Assembly (NCBI RefSeq): GCF_003385235.1
Contig: NZ_PQIA01000013.1
Location: 97,508-161,507, forward strand
Reading direction: 5' to 3'
Origin: Amycolatopsis circi
GTDB taxonomy: Bacteria > Actinomycetota > Actinomycetes > Mycobacteriales > Pseudonocardiaceae
DNA: 64,000 bases
Shown here: positions 41,985 to 50,424 of the stretch, piece by piece
How positions within the stretch are numbered: the stretch's first letter is position 1
Layout of the letters: every line of letters begins with the position of its first letter
The notes under the pieces: generated by a model
What the model saw: only the letters and a program-made list of their open reading frames with translations
Told to the model about the DNA's origin: nothing
The model's database searches: none
Position numbers and translations under genes: made by a program

Positions 41985-43292
41985 ATGATCCGGAAACCCG
42001 TCCGTGCGCTGATCGCCGCCGCCGCTCTCGCGATCACGTCCGCCGTCGCGCTGCCCGCCGCGGCTTCGGCTGATTCCTTCTACAGTTACGACGGCAGCAC
42101 GCCGCTCTCGTCGTACGCCCCGGGCACCGTATTGAAGACGCGGACGTTGACATATCACGTCTTCGGCTTCCCGACTCCAGTACAGGCCACGCAGCTGCTC
42201 TACCGGACCGCCGACGCACAGGGCAACCCCACCGCGAACGTCACCTCGGTCGTCCGGAACCCGCTGGGCGGCAACGGAAAAGCCATCTCCTACCAATCCG
42301 CGTACGACTCGCTCGCCCCCGAGGACGCCCCGTCCCGCGCGATCGCGGGCGACGTCCGGCTCGGCGGCGTGCTGCCGAACGCCGAGTCGGTGCTCATCGC
42401 GCCGGCGCTCGCGCTCGGGTACAGCGTCGTCATCCCGGACACCGAAGGCCCGACCGCCGATTTCGCCGCGGGCCCGGAATACGGTCAGACCACTTTGGAC
42501 TCCATCCGCGCCGCGACGCACGCGTCCGGCACCGGGATGACCGGATCCACCAAATTCGGCCTCCTCGGCTATTCCGGCGGTGCGATCGCGACCGGCTGGG
42601 CGTCGGCGATCGCCGGGAGCTACGCGCCGGAAGTCGAGAAGAACCTCGTCGGTTTCGCCGAGGGCGGAGTGCTCGTCGACCCCGCGCACAACCTCAAGTA
42701 CGTCAGCGGCAGTCCGATCTGGTCTGGCGTGATCCCGATGGCGCTGATCGGCGTCTCGCGCGGTTACGGCATCGATCTCAAGCCGTACGCCAGCGAGTAC
42801 GGCCTGAAAGTGCTCGCCGAGCTTGAGCACGCGTCGATCGCCGACGCGCTCGGCCACTACCCCGGGCTGACCTGGCAGAAGCTGGTCAAGCCGGAGTACG
42901 CGGACCCGGATTCGGTGCCGCCGTTCGTCGACGCGGTCAACAAGGTGAACATCGGCTCGGCCGCGACGCCGTCGATTCCCGGATTCATCGGGCAGGCCAA
43001 CAACGGCGCGCTCGAAGGCACCGTCAGCAACGAGCCAGGCATCGGCACCGGCGACGGCGTGATGGTGGCCGGGGACGTCCGCGCGCTCGCGAATCAGTAC
43101 TGCACAAGCGGAAACACCTCGATCAAGTACACGCAGTACGACGCGCTCAGCCACGCCACCGCGCTCCCGGTGTGGGCGCCGACCGCGATCGCCTGGCTCG
43201 GCGACCGGTTCGCGGGCAAGGCCGCGCCGTCCAGCTGCGGACGCATCCCGGCGGGGAACTCGCTGGACCCGGAGCAGCACACCGGGTCCTGA
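41985..43292 (+). CDS. secreted lipase (secretory lipase / LIP family)
   Basis: A 435-residue secreted alpha/beta hydrolase. The signal peptide ends near ASADS (residue ~28). The nucleophile is S197 in the elbow GYSGG (LLGYSGGAIATGW), and the domain matches the secretory lipase family known from Candida lipase A and actinobacteria, which hydrolyses triacylglycerols or steryl/mycolyl-type esters. AAAGGGGAG at 41975-41982 marks ATG 41985; the longer ORF starts in the promoter region. A hairpin at 43301-43337 ends the transcript. Confidence 0.88.
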   Translation: MIRKPVRALIAAAALAITSAVALPAAASADSFYSYDGSTPLSSYAPGTVLKTRTLTYHVFGFPTPVQATQLLYRTADAQGNPTANVTSVVRNPLGGNGKAISYQSAYDSLAPEDAPSRAIAGDVRLGGVLPNAESVLIAPALALGYSVVIPDTEGPTADFAAGPEYGQTTLDSIRAATHASGTGMTGSTKFGLLGYSGGAIATGWASAIAGSYAPEVEKNLVGFAEGGVLVDPAHNLKYVSGSPIWSGVIPMALIGVSRGYGIDLKPYASEYGLKVLAELEHASIADALGHYPGLTWQKLVKPEYADPDSVPPFVDAVNKVNIGSAATPSIPGFIGQANNGALEGTVSNEPGIGTGDGVMVAGDVRALANQYCTSGNTSIKYTQYDALSHATALPVWAPTAIAWLGDRFAGKAAPSSCGRIPAGNSLDPEQHTGS

Positions 43293-43300
43293 CTGAGCGA

Positions 43301-43337
43301 CGGTTCGGCGGCGAGCGTCACCGTCGTCGCCGAACCG
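43301..43337 (+). terminator. terminator hairpin after the lipase gene
   Basis: CGGTTCGGCG (43301-43310) and CGCCGAACCG (43328-43337) form 10 perfect pairs, beginning 8 bp after the lipase stop. Confidence 0.7.
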
Positions 43338-43411
43338 CCCGCACACTGAGCACGTCCGCCCGGCCTGCCCCGAGGGCCTCGACCGCCGCGGACCCAGGCA
43401 TGCGCAGGTTG

Positions 43412-43463
43412 GGCCTCGTGAGTGTTTACGCCGGTTAGAACCGGCATCGGCACTCACGAGGCC
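43412..43463. repeat. gene-end palindrome 3
   Basis: Outer arms GGCCTCGTGAGTG (43412-43424) and CACTCACGAGGCC (43451-43463) surround an inner GCCGGTT-AG-AACCGGC. It lies between the lipase gene and the truncated LLM gene and supplies the stop codon (TCG TGA) of the latter. Confidence 0.78.
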
Positions 43464-43714
43464 AATCGGTCCAGCTGCCGCACCACGTCGTCGGCCTCCT
43501 CGTGGTCCTCCAGCTCGAACAGCACCCGGTCAACCCCCGCCTCCGCGTACTCCGCCAGCTTCTCCGGATCAGCCCCGTACAGCGTCACCGGCACCTGACG
43601 ACCCGCCCGCTCCCACAGTTCCGTGATCCGCGTGCGCAGGACGTCGATCGGGTACAGCGGCAGCGGGAGCCAGCCGTCGCCGCGGCTGAGCACCCGGTCC
43701 AACACCTTTACCCC
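43454..43714 (-). pseudogene. 3' remnant of an LLM-class flavin-dependent oxidoreductase gene
   Basis: Only the last ~85 codons of a luciferase-like monooxygenase remain. The recognisable tail is KVLDRVLSRGDGWLPLP followed by VPVTLYGADPEKLAEYAEAG, which in full-length F420- or FMN-dependent LLM proteins is the end of a ~290-residue barrel. The 5' three quarters are missing and the sequence passes at about 43705-43715 into the middle of a TetR gene on the other strand. It has no plausible start near the junction and must be non-functional. Confidence 0.8.
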
Positions 43715-44170
43715 CACCCCCCTCGACAAGATCGCGAAGGCCGCGGGCGTCAGCGCGCGCACGCTCTACCGGCACTTCCCGACCAAGGACGACCTGCTGA
43801 CCGCGGTGCTGGAGGACTACTTCGCCGAGCAAGCGGAGCCGATCCGCAGCCGGGTCGAGGCCGAGCCGGATCCGCGCCGGGCACTGGAAATCGTGCTGGA
43901 GAGCGGAGTCGCCGCGGGATCCTGGCGCTGGTCAACGGAAACGCCCTCGCGGCCGAGATCGCCGGACGGCATCTGGGAGCGTTCGGCGAGGCGCTGTCCC
44001 GCGCGCAGGAATCCGGCGAGGTGCGCGCAGACCTGACTCTCGAAGATCTCCACTGCCTGATCACCATGGTGACCGCGGTCGCGGGCACGCACTGGCCCCG
44101 TTATCTCGCCCTGCTGCTCGACGGACTTTCTCCAGCGGCCGTCAGTGCTCCACTACCGAACGCCGGTTGA
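43706..44170 (+). pseudogene. 5'-truncated, frameshifted TetR-family regulator gene
   Basis: The reading begins inside the helix-turn-helix (LDKIAKAAGVSARTLYRHF), so the first helix and start are gone. It continues through DDLLTAVLEDYFAEQ, then shifts frame near 43915-43925. The second frame gives GILALVNGNALAAEIAGRHL and a normal TetR ligand domain to the TGA at 44168-44170. Truncation plus frameshift mean the gene is dead. Its missing 5' end abuts the missing 5' end of the LLM remnant, as expected if a former divergent gene pair suffered one central deletion. Confidence 0.8.
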
Positions 44171-44181
44171 GATATCACGAA

Positions 44182-44219
44182 GAAAGCCCCTGCCCGCACG
44201 CCGGCGGACAGGGGCTTTC
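44182..44219. terminator. bidirectional terminator hairpin
   Basis: GAAAGCCCCTG (44182-44192) and CAGGGGCTTTC (44209-44219) form an 11-bp perfect stem. The A/T-containing outer pairs give a short U-tract in both directions. It serves the convergent ends of the TetR remnant and the YncE/phosphoesterase gene. Confidence 0.85.
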
Positions 44220-44236
44220 CCTTAGCTGCTAACGAA

Positions 44237-46975
44237 TCAGCCGTCAGATTCGGCCGACGGAATGAACGCCCCCGGCACCTGGTCCGGCGCGAAGATCTTG
44301 TCCTCGCCCGGATACGGCTGGGTCCACCCGTGCACCTGGTACCACGTGAAGTGGTCCATCTGCGCGGGGTTGGCGTAGTCCGCCGTGGCGTTCGGGCCGG
44401 TCAGCTTCTGCTGCGACTGCCATTGCTGCCACTGCTGCGCCAGTTGCTGCTTGTCCGCGGGCACCGCCGCCGACGCCGCCGCGGTGGACGCCGTCGGGAC
44501 GTTGTCCGTGCCGCACGACGGCGGGGTCTTCAGGCCCGCGGTCAGCGACGTCTGGTTCGGCACCGCAGTGAACGGCGTGGTGTCCGGCTTCTGCGTGAAC
44601 GCGGTCGCCATCGGGGTGGCCGCGCTGTCCTTCTGGTTCATCGGGTGGATCCCGAGGATCTGCTCGATGGTGCGGATCATGGTGATCTGCGAGTAGTACC
44701 GGCTGTCGGTCGCGCCGTGCTGGGCGTACGGGCTGATGACCTGGATCGGCGCCCGGTGCCCGTCGACGTGGTCCAGCCCGGCCTGGGAGTCGTCCTCGAC
44801 CACGAAGATCGCCGAGTCCTTCCAGTACTGGCTGTGCGAGATCTTGTCGACGATCTTGCCGACGGCCAGGTCGTTGTCGGCGACCTGCGCGGCCGGGCTC
44901 GGCGGCCCGCCGGTGTGGTCGCTCGACAGCCAGAACATGTTCAGGTTGGCCGGGCCGTTCTTCTCGAAGTCGTTCTTCCAGATCTCGTACCGGTACTGGT
45001 CGGGCACGTCGGTGTCGAACTTCGGGAAGCCCGGCACCGAAACGCTGTTCAGCGACGGGATCGGCGACGACGAGACCAGCGGGTACGCGGTCGGCTCGCC
45101 GGTCGCGGCCATGTTCTTCGAGTCGCAGTACAGGTTCTGCCAGCTCGCGCCCGCGGGCTTGGCCAGGAACTGCTGGAACTCCCCGAAGTCGCGGACGGTC
45201 TTGCCCGCCGCCTGCGCCCCGCTCCACAGGAAGCCGCTGCGCTGGTGGCCCAGCGCGTCGTCCTCGGTGTCGTAGCTGCGCTTGTACTCGCCGGCGGAGG
45301 ACTCGGTGTACTCCGGGTTGTCCGCCTGCATCAGCCAGTTGTGGCCCTCGGCCGAGTTCGTGCCGATGTCATAGGTGTTGTCGTACAAGCCGAACTGGTC
45401 GGCCAGCGCGTGCTGGTTCGGCGTGACCGCCTTGCCGAACTGCGCCAGCGCCGGGTTTCCGTTGCCCTTCTGCATGTCGCCGAAGAGCTGGTCGTACGTC
45501 CGGTTTTCCTTGACCAGCAAGAAAACGTGCTTGATCGTGGACGGGTCGCCGAGGCGCTGCGGCACCGGAACCGGCTTGACGTTGCGGTTGCCGTTCGCCT
45601 TCTGCACCGACCCCGGCGTCCAGCCGTTCTGCTTGAACACCTGAGCCGTCTGCGTCCAGGTCTGCCAGTCGGTCGGCAGGGTGAACCGCTGCAGGCTCGA
45701 CGTGGTGTCGTGCGTGGCGTGCCCGGCCGCGGTGGTCGGGCGGCGGGCGTCGATGCCGCGGGTGTTCGCGACAAGGATGTTATTGCCCGACGCTGAGATA
45801 CCAGACGGGAAGTAGTCCGTCGGCAGCAGTCCGATGAAGGCGGCGGGGGCCTGCGGGAACCAGTAGCGGTAGACCGCGACCGCGTTCGCCCGGCCGAGGG
45901 TCACCAGCAGGTGGCCGTCGTCGGTGAGCGCGATGTCGGTCGGCTCGTAACCGACCTGCGCCTCCGGCCACGGCTGCGTCGCGATGGTCTGCACCACGAC
46001 GTTGCGCTGCGCGTCGATCACCGAAACGCTGTCGCCGCCGGTGTTCGCCACGAACAGGGTGTTGTTCTTGGCGCGCAACGCGGTCGGGTGCAGCCCGACG
46101 TCGATGCTCTTGACCGGAGCGGCCGGGTTCGCCAGGTCGATCACACTGACCGTGCCGGTAGTCGCGGCCCCGGTCTTCGGGTCGGCGACGACGTCGGTGC
46201 CGTACGAGTTGATCGTGGTGTCGCCCGGCTTCGCCGCGCGGCCGCCCTCGTTGCTGACGTAGATCCGGTTGCCGATCCGGACCAGCGCGCGCGGCGCGTT
46301 GCCGACGGTCCAGCTCTGCTTGATCTGGCCGCTGGCCGCGTCGATCGCGACGACCCGGTTCTGGCCGTTCACCGCGGAGTACACAGTGGACCCGTCCGGG
46401 GAGAAGATCGCGCCCGCGGCGAGGGAATGCTTGGCCCCGTCAGCGGGAATCGCAACCCAGGTCGGGTTGGCGACGGTGCCGTCCGGGTTCACGTCGAACT
46501 TGCGGTAGCCGTCGATCTGGCCCAGCCACAGCGTTTTGCCGTCCGGCGAGTACGACGGGCCTTCCTGGCCGACGTCGTTGCCGGGCAGCTGCAGGTCGGC
46601 CTTCTTGTCCTTGCCGACGAGCTGCTGCACCTTCCAGCTCTTCAGGTCGACGATGGTCAGCGCGATGCCGCCGTCGGTGGTCAGCGCGGCGAGGTGGCTG
46701 CCGTCCGGGCTGACCGTCGAGGACATGATCTTGCCGTTCGGCAGGACCAGCCGCTCGCCGATCGGCTTGAGGTACTGGTCGCTGGAGATGGTCAGGCCGT
46801 TTTGGGTTTCCTGGCCGACCTGGTCGTTGCCGAACTGCTTGGTGGAGGCGAGGCCGATGCCCGAGCCCGCGGCGACGAGAGCGACCGCGGTCGCCCCCGC
46901 CGTGACGAAGCGCAGCTTGCGGGATCTGCGGAGTTCTTTCTTCCCGCCACGCCTGCGACGGCGCGTTACTTGCAT
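44237..46975 (-). CDS. bifunctional YncE-type beta-propeller / phosphoesterase (alkaline phosphatase superfamily) protein
   Basis: A 912-residue exported protein. An arginine-rich N-terminus and a single hydrophobic helix (residues ~25-45) suggest a signal peptide or membrane anchor. Residues ~50-430 are a seven-bladed propeller with YncE-like repeats (LFVANTGGDSVSVIDAQRN). Residues ~470-850 are a PF04185-type phosphoesterase (HVFLLVKENRTYDQLFGDM), related to phospholipase C and acid phosphatases. Substrates could be phospholipids or wall phosphodiesters. ATG 46975 lies 4 bp after an ABC permease gene, so it is the third gene of an exporter operon, which points to a joint envelope function. 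Confidence 0.85.
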   Translation of the reverse strand: MQVTRRRRRGGKKELRRSRKLRFVTAGATAVALVAAGSGIGLASTKQFGNDQVGQETQNGLTISSDQYLKPIGERLVLPNGKIMSSTVSPDGSHLAALTTDGGIALTIVDLKSWKVQQLVGKDKKADLQLPGNDVGQEGPSYSPDGKTLWLGQIDGYRKFDVNPDGTVANPTWVAIPADGAKHSLAAGAIFSPDGSTVYSAVNGQNRVVAIDAASGQIKQSWTVGNAPRALVRIGNRIYVSNEGGRAAKPGDTTINSYGTDVVADPKTGAATTGTVSVIDLANPAAPVKSIDVGLHPTALRAKNNTLFVANTGGDSVSVIDAQRNVVVQTIATQPWPEAQVGYEPTDIALTDDGHLLVTLGRANAVAVYRYWFPQAPAAFIGLLPTDYFPSGISASGNNILVANTRGIDARRPTTAAGHATHDTTSSLQRFTLPTDWQTWTQTAQVFKQNGWTPGSVQKANGNRNVKPVPVPQRLGDPSTIKHVFLLVKENRTYDQLFGDMQKGNGNPALAQFGKAVTPNQHALADQFGLYDNTYDIGTNSAEGHNWLMQADNPEYTESSAGEYKRSYDTEDDALGHQRSGFLWSGAQAAGKTVRDFGEFQQFLAKPAGASWQNLYCDSKNMAATGEPTAYPLVSSSPIPSLNSVSVPGFPKFDTDVPDQYRYEIWKNDFEKNGPANLNMFWLSSDHTGGPPSPAAQVADNDLAVGKIVDKISHSQYWKDSAIFVVEDDSQAGLDHVDGHRAPIQVISPYAQHGATDSRYYSQITMIRTIEQILGIHPMNQKDSAATPMATAFTQKPDTTPFTAVPNQTSLTAGLKTPPSCGTDNVPTASTAAASAAVPADKQQLAQQWQQWQSQQKLTGPNATADYANPAQMDHFTWYQVHGWTQPYPGEDKIFAPDQVPGAFIPSAESDG

Positions 46976-46979
46976 GTCC

Positions 46980-48338
46980 TCATCCCTTCGTGGAGGAGAG
47001 CAGTTCGACGTTGCCGTCGAACTGCCACAGCGGGTTGGGCCGGTCCCCTTCCGGGGTCCGCACCTGGAAGTAGCCGTTCACTTCCTTCGGTCCGTCGCCG
47101 TCGGCGACATACCGCCCGTCCGAGGTGACATCGAGCTGGTAGATCGCCTGCCCGGTCGCTGAGATACCAGGGAGATGCCAGGTGACGACGCAACGCCAGT
47201 CGTTGCCGGGGCCTTCGGCCTCGACGAGGCCGCCGCCCTTGGTGCATTCCGTGCTGGCCGCGAGTTGCTCCTCGGTGACGTCCGGACGGTGCAGTTGTGC
47301 GGCCTGGATGCGGTAGAGGTGCGCGAATTCGGTGGACAGCGACTGCTGCAGCTTGGCCTGGTCAATGCCCGAACCCGACGCCGGCGTAGCGACCGCGACG
47401 ACTGCCACCGTGACGCCGACCAGCGCGGCCAGCGGCAGCAAGCCCGCGGTTAGTACACGACGACCGGCACCGTCATATGTCAGATCGGTGAAGTCGCGTC
47501 TCACGAACAGCACGTAGGCCAGCGCAGTCGCGACCGCTGCCCATACCAGGCTCACCCCGACGCCGATCAGCAGCGGACCGAGCTGGGCCGGGTCGGTGAA
47601 GAGACCGTTCCACGAGATGAACGCGTACGTCGGCAGCGCGAGCCGGACGACGACCGGCAGCGGCAGCAACTGCGCCACCGCCATCACGAGCGCGACCACC
47701 GCGGGCAGCAGCAAGCCCATCGGCGACCGTCCTAACGCGACAGAGCCGAGCAGACCGATCCCAGCCAGGGCAAGGGTCGGGGCGAGCACGCAGATCCAGG
47801 CGAGGATGACCTTCACCGCCGCGTCGCCGGAAGAAAGCAGGTGTCCGTCGAGCCCGATCAGCGGCTGCCCGCCGACCGCGACGAGACCGCCGACCGCGCT
47901 GGACACCGCCAATCCGAGGACCAGCAACAAGATCACCGTGAGGCTGGCGAGCGCTTTCGACACGAAAATCCGCCGGTACGACCGCATTGCCACCAGCAGG
48001 TGCCGCCAGGTGCCGAGCCGGTCCTCGGCGGCGAAGACGTCTCCGGCGACCAGCGAGGTCAGCAGCGGAAGCGCGTAGCTGCCTGCGAAACCGAGCAACA
48101 CGAGCGGCCCGGCCCAGCCAGTCTCGTTCATCAGGCGGCCGAACAGGGTGTCCACCGGCAGGTCGCTCTGCTGGCTGACCGCGGCGACGAACACCGCGGG
48201 CGCGAGCCAGCAAGCGAGCAGCAGCACCCGGATCCGCCACTGCGACAACAGCTTCACCAGCTCGAACCGGTATCCGCGGCCCAGCCCGACCGGACGGACG
48301 GAGGCCTGCTGCTCGGCCGGAGCCTCGGTGACGGTCAT
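46980..48338 (-). CDS. ABC-2-like membrane permease with extracellular domain
   Basis: A 452-residue membrane protein with about six helices typical of ABC-2 exporters (ACWLAPAVFVAAVSQQS, VAGDVFAAEDRLGTWRHLLV). A ~100-residue C-terminal extracytoplasmic domain follows the last helix. It overlaps the ATPase gene by ATGA and is its obvious partner. The extracytoplasmic part (SDGRYVADGDGPKEVNGYFQ) is unusual for simple ABC-2 permeases and may contact the exported protein encoded just downstream. Substrate unknown. Confidence 0.8.
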   Translation of the reverse strand: MTVTEAPAEQQASVRPVGLGRGYRFELVKLLSQWRIRVLLLACWLAPAVFVAAVSQQSDLPVDTLFGRLMNETGWAGPLVLLGFAGSYALPLLTSLVAGDVFAAEDRLGTWRHLLVAMRSYRRIFVSKALASLTVILLLVLGLAVSSAVGGLVAVGGQPLIGLDGHLLSSGDAAVKVILAWICVLAPTLALAGIGLLGSVALGRSPMGLLLPAVVALVMAVAQLLPLPVVVRLALPTYAFISWNGLFTDPAQLGPLLIGVGVSLVWAAVATALAYVLFVRRDFTDLTYDGAGRRVLTAGLLPLAALVGVTVAVVAVATPASGSGIDQAKLQQSLSTEFAHLYRIQAAQLHRPDVTEEQLAASTECTKGGGLVEAEGPGNDWRCVVTWHLPGISATGQAIYQLDVTSDGRYVADGDGPKEVNGYFQVRTPEGDRPNPLWQFDGNVELLSSTKG

Positions 48339-49264
48339 CGCTTGTCCTCCTGCTCCGTCAGCTCCAGGAAAGCCGCCTCCAGCGGCGAAACGACCGGAGC
48401 CAGTTCCCGAACACCGATGCCCTTGCCGACGACGCGCGCGACGAGGTCGTCCAGGGCGGGCACCAAACCGCTCACCACCAGGACGTCGGCCTGTCCACGA
48501 GGCGTTTGGGTGTCGTCGATCCGCAGGCCGGGCACGTTCTCGGCGATCTCGCGCGCGGCCTTCTGGTCCGAGGTCACCAGGCGGTAGGCCAGCTCACGGT
48601 CCTCAGCGGACAGTTTCGCCAGCGGGCCGGTGAAAACGACGCAGCCCGCGAACAGGATGGTGACCTCCGAGCAGAGCGCTTCGAGGTCGTCCATCCGGTG
48701 GCTGGACAGCACCACCGCGGTCCCCTCGTCGGCGAGCCGGGTGAGCACGCCGTGCACGTGTTTCTTGCCCGCCGGATCGAGACCGTTGGCGGGTTCGTCG
48801 AGGACCAGCAACCGCGGTTTGGTCAGCAACGCGGCGGCGAGGCCGAGGCGCTGGCGCATGCCGAGGGAGAACCCGCGCGCCCGGTCGTCGGCGACGTCGG
48901 TGAGCCCGACCTGCGCGAGAAGGTCGTCGAGGTCGACGGTCTGTCCGCGCAGCGAGGCCAGCGCGGCCAGATTCTGCCGCGCGGTGAGCGAGGGGTACAG
49001 CCCCGGCCCGTCGACGAACCCGGAGATGCCGTCCGGGGTGGCGAGCGCGCGGCCGACCGGGCGGCCGAGGATCTCGAGTTCGCCCTCGTCGGCGACCGCG
49101 AGCCCGAGCAGCAGTCCGAGCAGCGTTGTCTTGCCCGCGCCGTTCGGTCCGACGAGCCCGTGGATCTCGCCGTAAGCCACGTCGAGATCGACGCCGTCGA
49201 GCGCGATCACGTCGCCGAAACACTTGGTGATCGCGCGGGCCCGCACCGCGTCGCTGGTTTTCAT
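48335..49264 (-). CDS. ABC exporter ATPase
   Basis: A 309-residue nucleotide-binding subunit of the CcmA/drug-export type: Walker A GPNGAGKTT, signature FSLGMRQRLGLA, Walker B LLVLDEPANGLDP and the usual C-terminal extension. ATG 49264 starts the operon ATPase-permease-YncE/phosphoesterase. The gap to the next gene upstream (49265-49395) must contain the promoter, although I see no clear operator there. Confidence 0.9.
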   Translation of the reverse strand: MKTSDAVRARAITKCFGDVIALDGVDLDVAYGEIHGLVGPNGAGKTTLLGLLLGLAVADEGELEILGRPVGRALATPDGISGFVDGPGLYPSLTARQNLAALASLRGQTVDLDDLLAQVGLTDVADDRARGFSLGMRQRLGLAAALLTKPRLLVLDEPANGLDPAGKKHVHGVLTRLADEGTAVVLSSHRMDDLEALCSEVTILFAGCVVFTGPLAKLSAEDRELAYRLVTSDQKAAREIAENVPGLRIDDTQTPRGQADVLVVSGLVPALDDLVARVVGKGIGVRELAPVVSPLEAAFLELTEQEDKR

Positions 49265-49395
49265 GAATCCCCACTTTCCGAAGCCGTGAGGAACTTAGGC
49301 ACGACAAGTGACAGGCGAACCCGCGCCAGGTTGAACGTTGGGGAAACCCCGTGCGCCGCAGCCGGTTTCACCACCGACAATCGGACAAAACGGGA

Positions 49396-50349
49396 TCAAT
49401 CGCGCGGGCGCAAAGTGTCCGAGATCTCCCGGACCAGCGCATAGGACCGTTTCCGCTCCGCGTGGTCGTGAATCGGGGTGGTGATCATCAGTTCTTCCGC
49501 ACCGGTTTCGTCGATGACTGTGCGCAACGAATTCCGCAGCGCCGCCGGGGCTCCGGCCAGCACCGGGCCGGGGCCGACGGCCGGGTCCACGACCGCGTCT
49601 TCCGGGCGCGGCAACAAGATCCGCTCACCGCGCGAACGGCTCAACGCCTTAGCCCGAATGGACCTGGCGAGCCATTCGGCCCGCTCCTCGGTCGCGGCGG
49701 CGACCACCGCGACGCTGACCACAATGGACGGCTCAGCGATCAGGCCCGGACGGAAGTTCTCGCGGTAGCTGCAGGTCGCGGCGGCGGCTTCGGCGGGGCG
49801 GAGGTGGTAGGCGAACGCGTACGGCAGGCCTAGTTCGGCGGCGAGGGGTGCGCTGGCGGTGCTTGAGCCGAGGAGCCAGAGGTCCGGCACGTTTCCTTGT
49901 GCGGGAGTTGCGCGCAGCGGCTGGTCCGAGTCGGAGAAGTAGGTCAACAACTCCTTGACGCGGCCGGGAAAGCTGTCCGCTGGGCCGGGGTTCAGCGCGT
50001 CGGCCACTTGGTGCGGACCGCCGAGCGCGCGGCCGAGTCCGAGATCGATCCGGCCCGGATGGAACGCGGCGAGCGTGCCGAACTGCTCGGCGACGACGAG
50101 CGGCGGATGGTTGAGCAGGAGGACGCCGCCCGCGCCGACGCGGATCCTTTTCGTGGCATCCGCGACGCGGGCGGCTGCCACGGCAGGCGCGGAACTCGCG
50201 ACACCACGCATGCTGTGGTGTTCGGGCAACCAGTAGCGGTGATATCCCAGCTCGTCGGCCAGTTCGGCGAGGTCGACCGTGCGGCGCAACGCCTCCCGCG
50301 CGGTCGACCCCGCGACGATCGGCGATGTGTCCAGCACTGAAACCCGCAC
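49396..50349 (-). CDS. LLM-class flavin-dependent monooxygenase (MsnO8/YhbW-like)
   Basis: A 317-residue luciferase-like barrel protein. VSVLDTSPIVAGSTAREAL at the start and RYWLPEHHSMRGVASSAPAV in the first third are characteristic of the MsnO8-type subgroup; the flavin pocket segment IRVGAGGVLLLNHPPLVVAE is also present. It would use reduced FMN or F420. GTG 50349 is chosen since the fold begins at once; the longer frame adds an unrelated prefix. It is a single gene between the ABC operon and the APC permease. Substrate unknown. Confidence 0.85.
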   Translation of the reverse strand: MRVSVLDTSPIVAGSTAREALRRTVDLAELADELGYHRYWLPEHHSMRGVASSAPAVAAARVADATKRIRVGAGGVLLLNHPPLVVAEQFGTLAAFHPGRIDLGLGRALGGPHQVADALNPGPADSFPGRVKELLTYFSDSDQPLRATPAQGNVPDLWLLGSSTASAPLAAELGLPYAFAYHLRPAEAAAATCSYRENFRPGLIAEPSIVVSVAVVAAATEERAEWLARSIRAKALSRSRGERILLPRPEDAVVDPAVGPGPVLAGAPAALRNSLRTVIDETGAEELMITTPIHDHAERKRSYALVREISDTLRPRD

Positions 50350-50424
50350 CCGGCCATCATCCCCAACCAGGTGCGGTCCGACAACCGGACCGCCCACGTC
50401 TCAAGTGGACGGTCCAGCCGCGGC

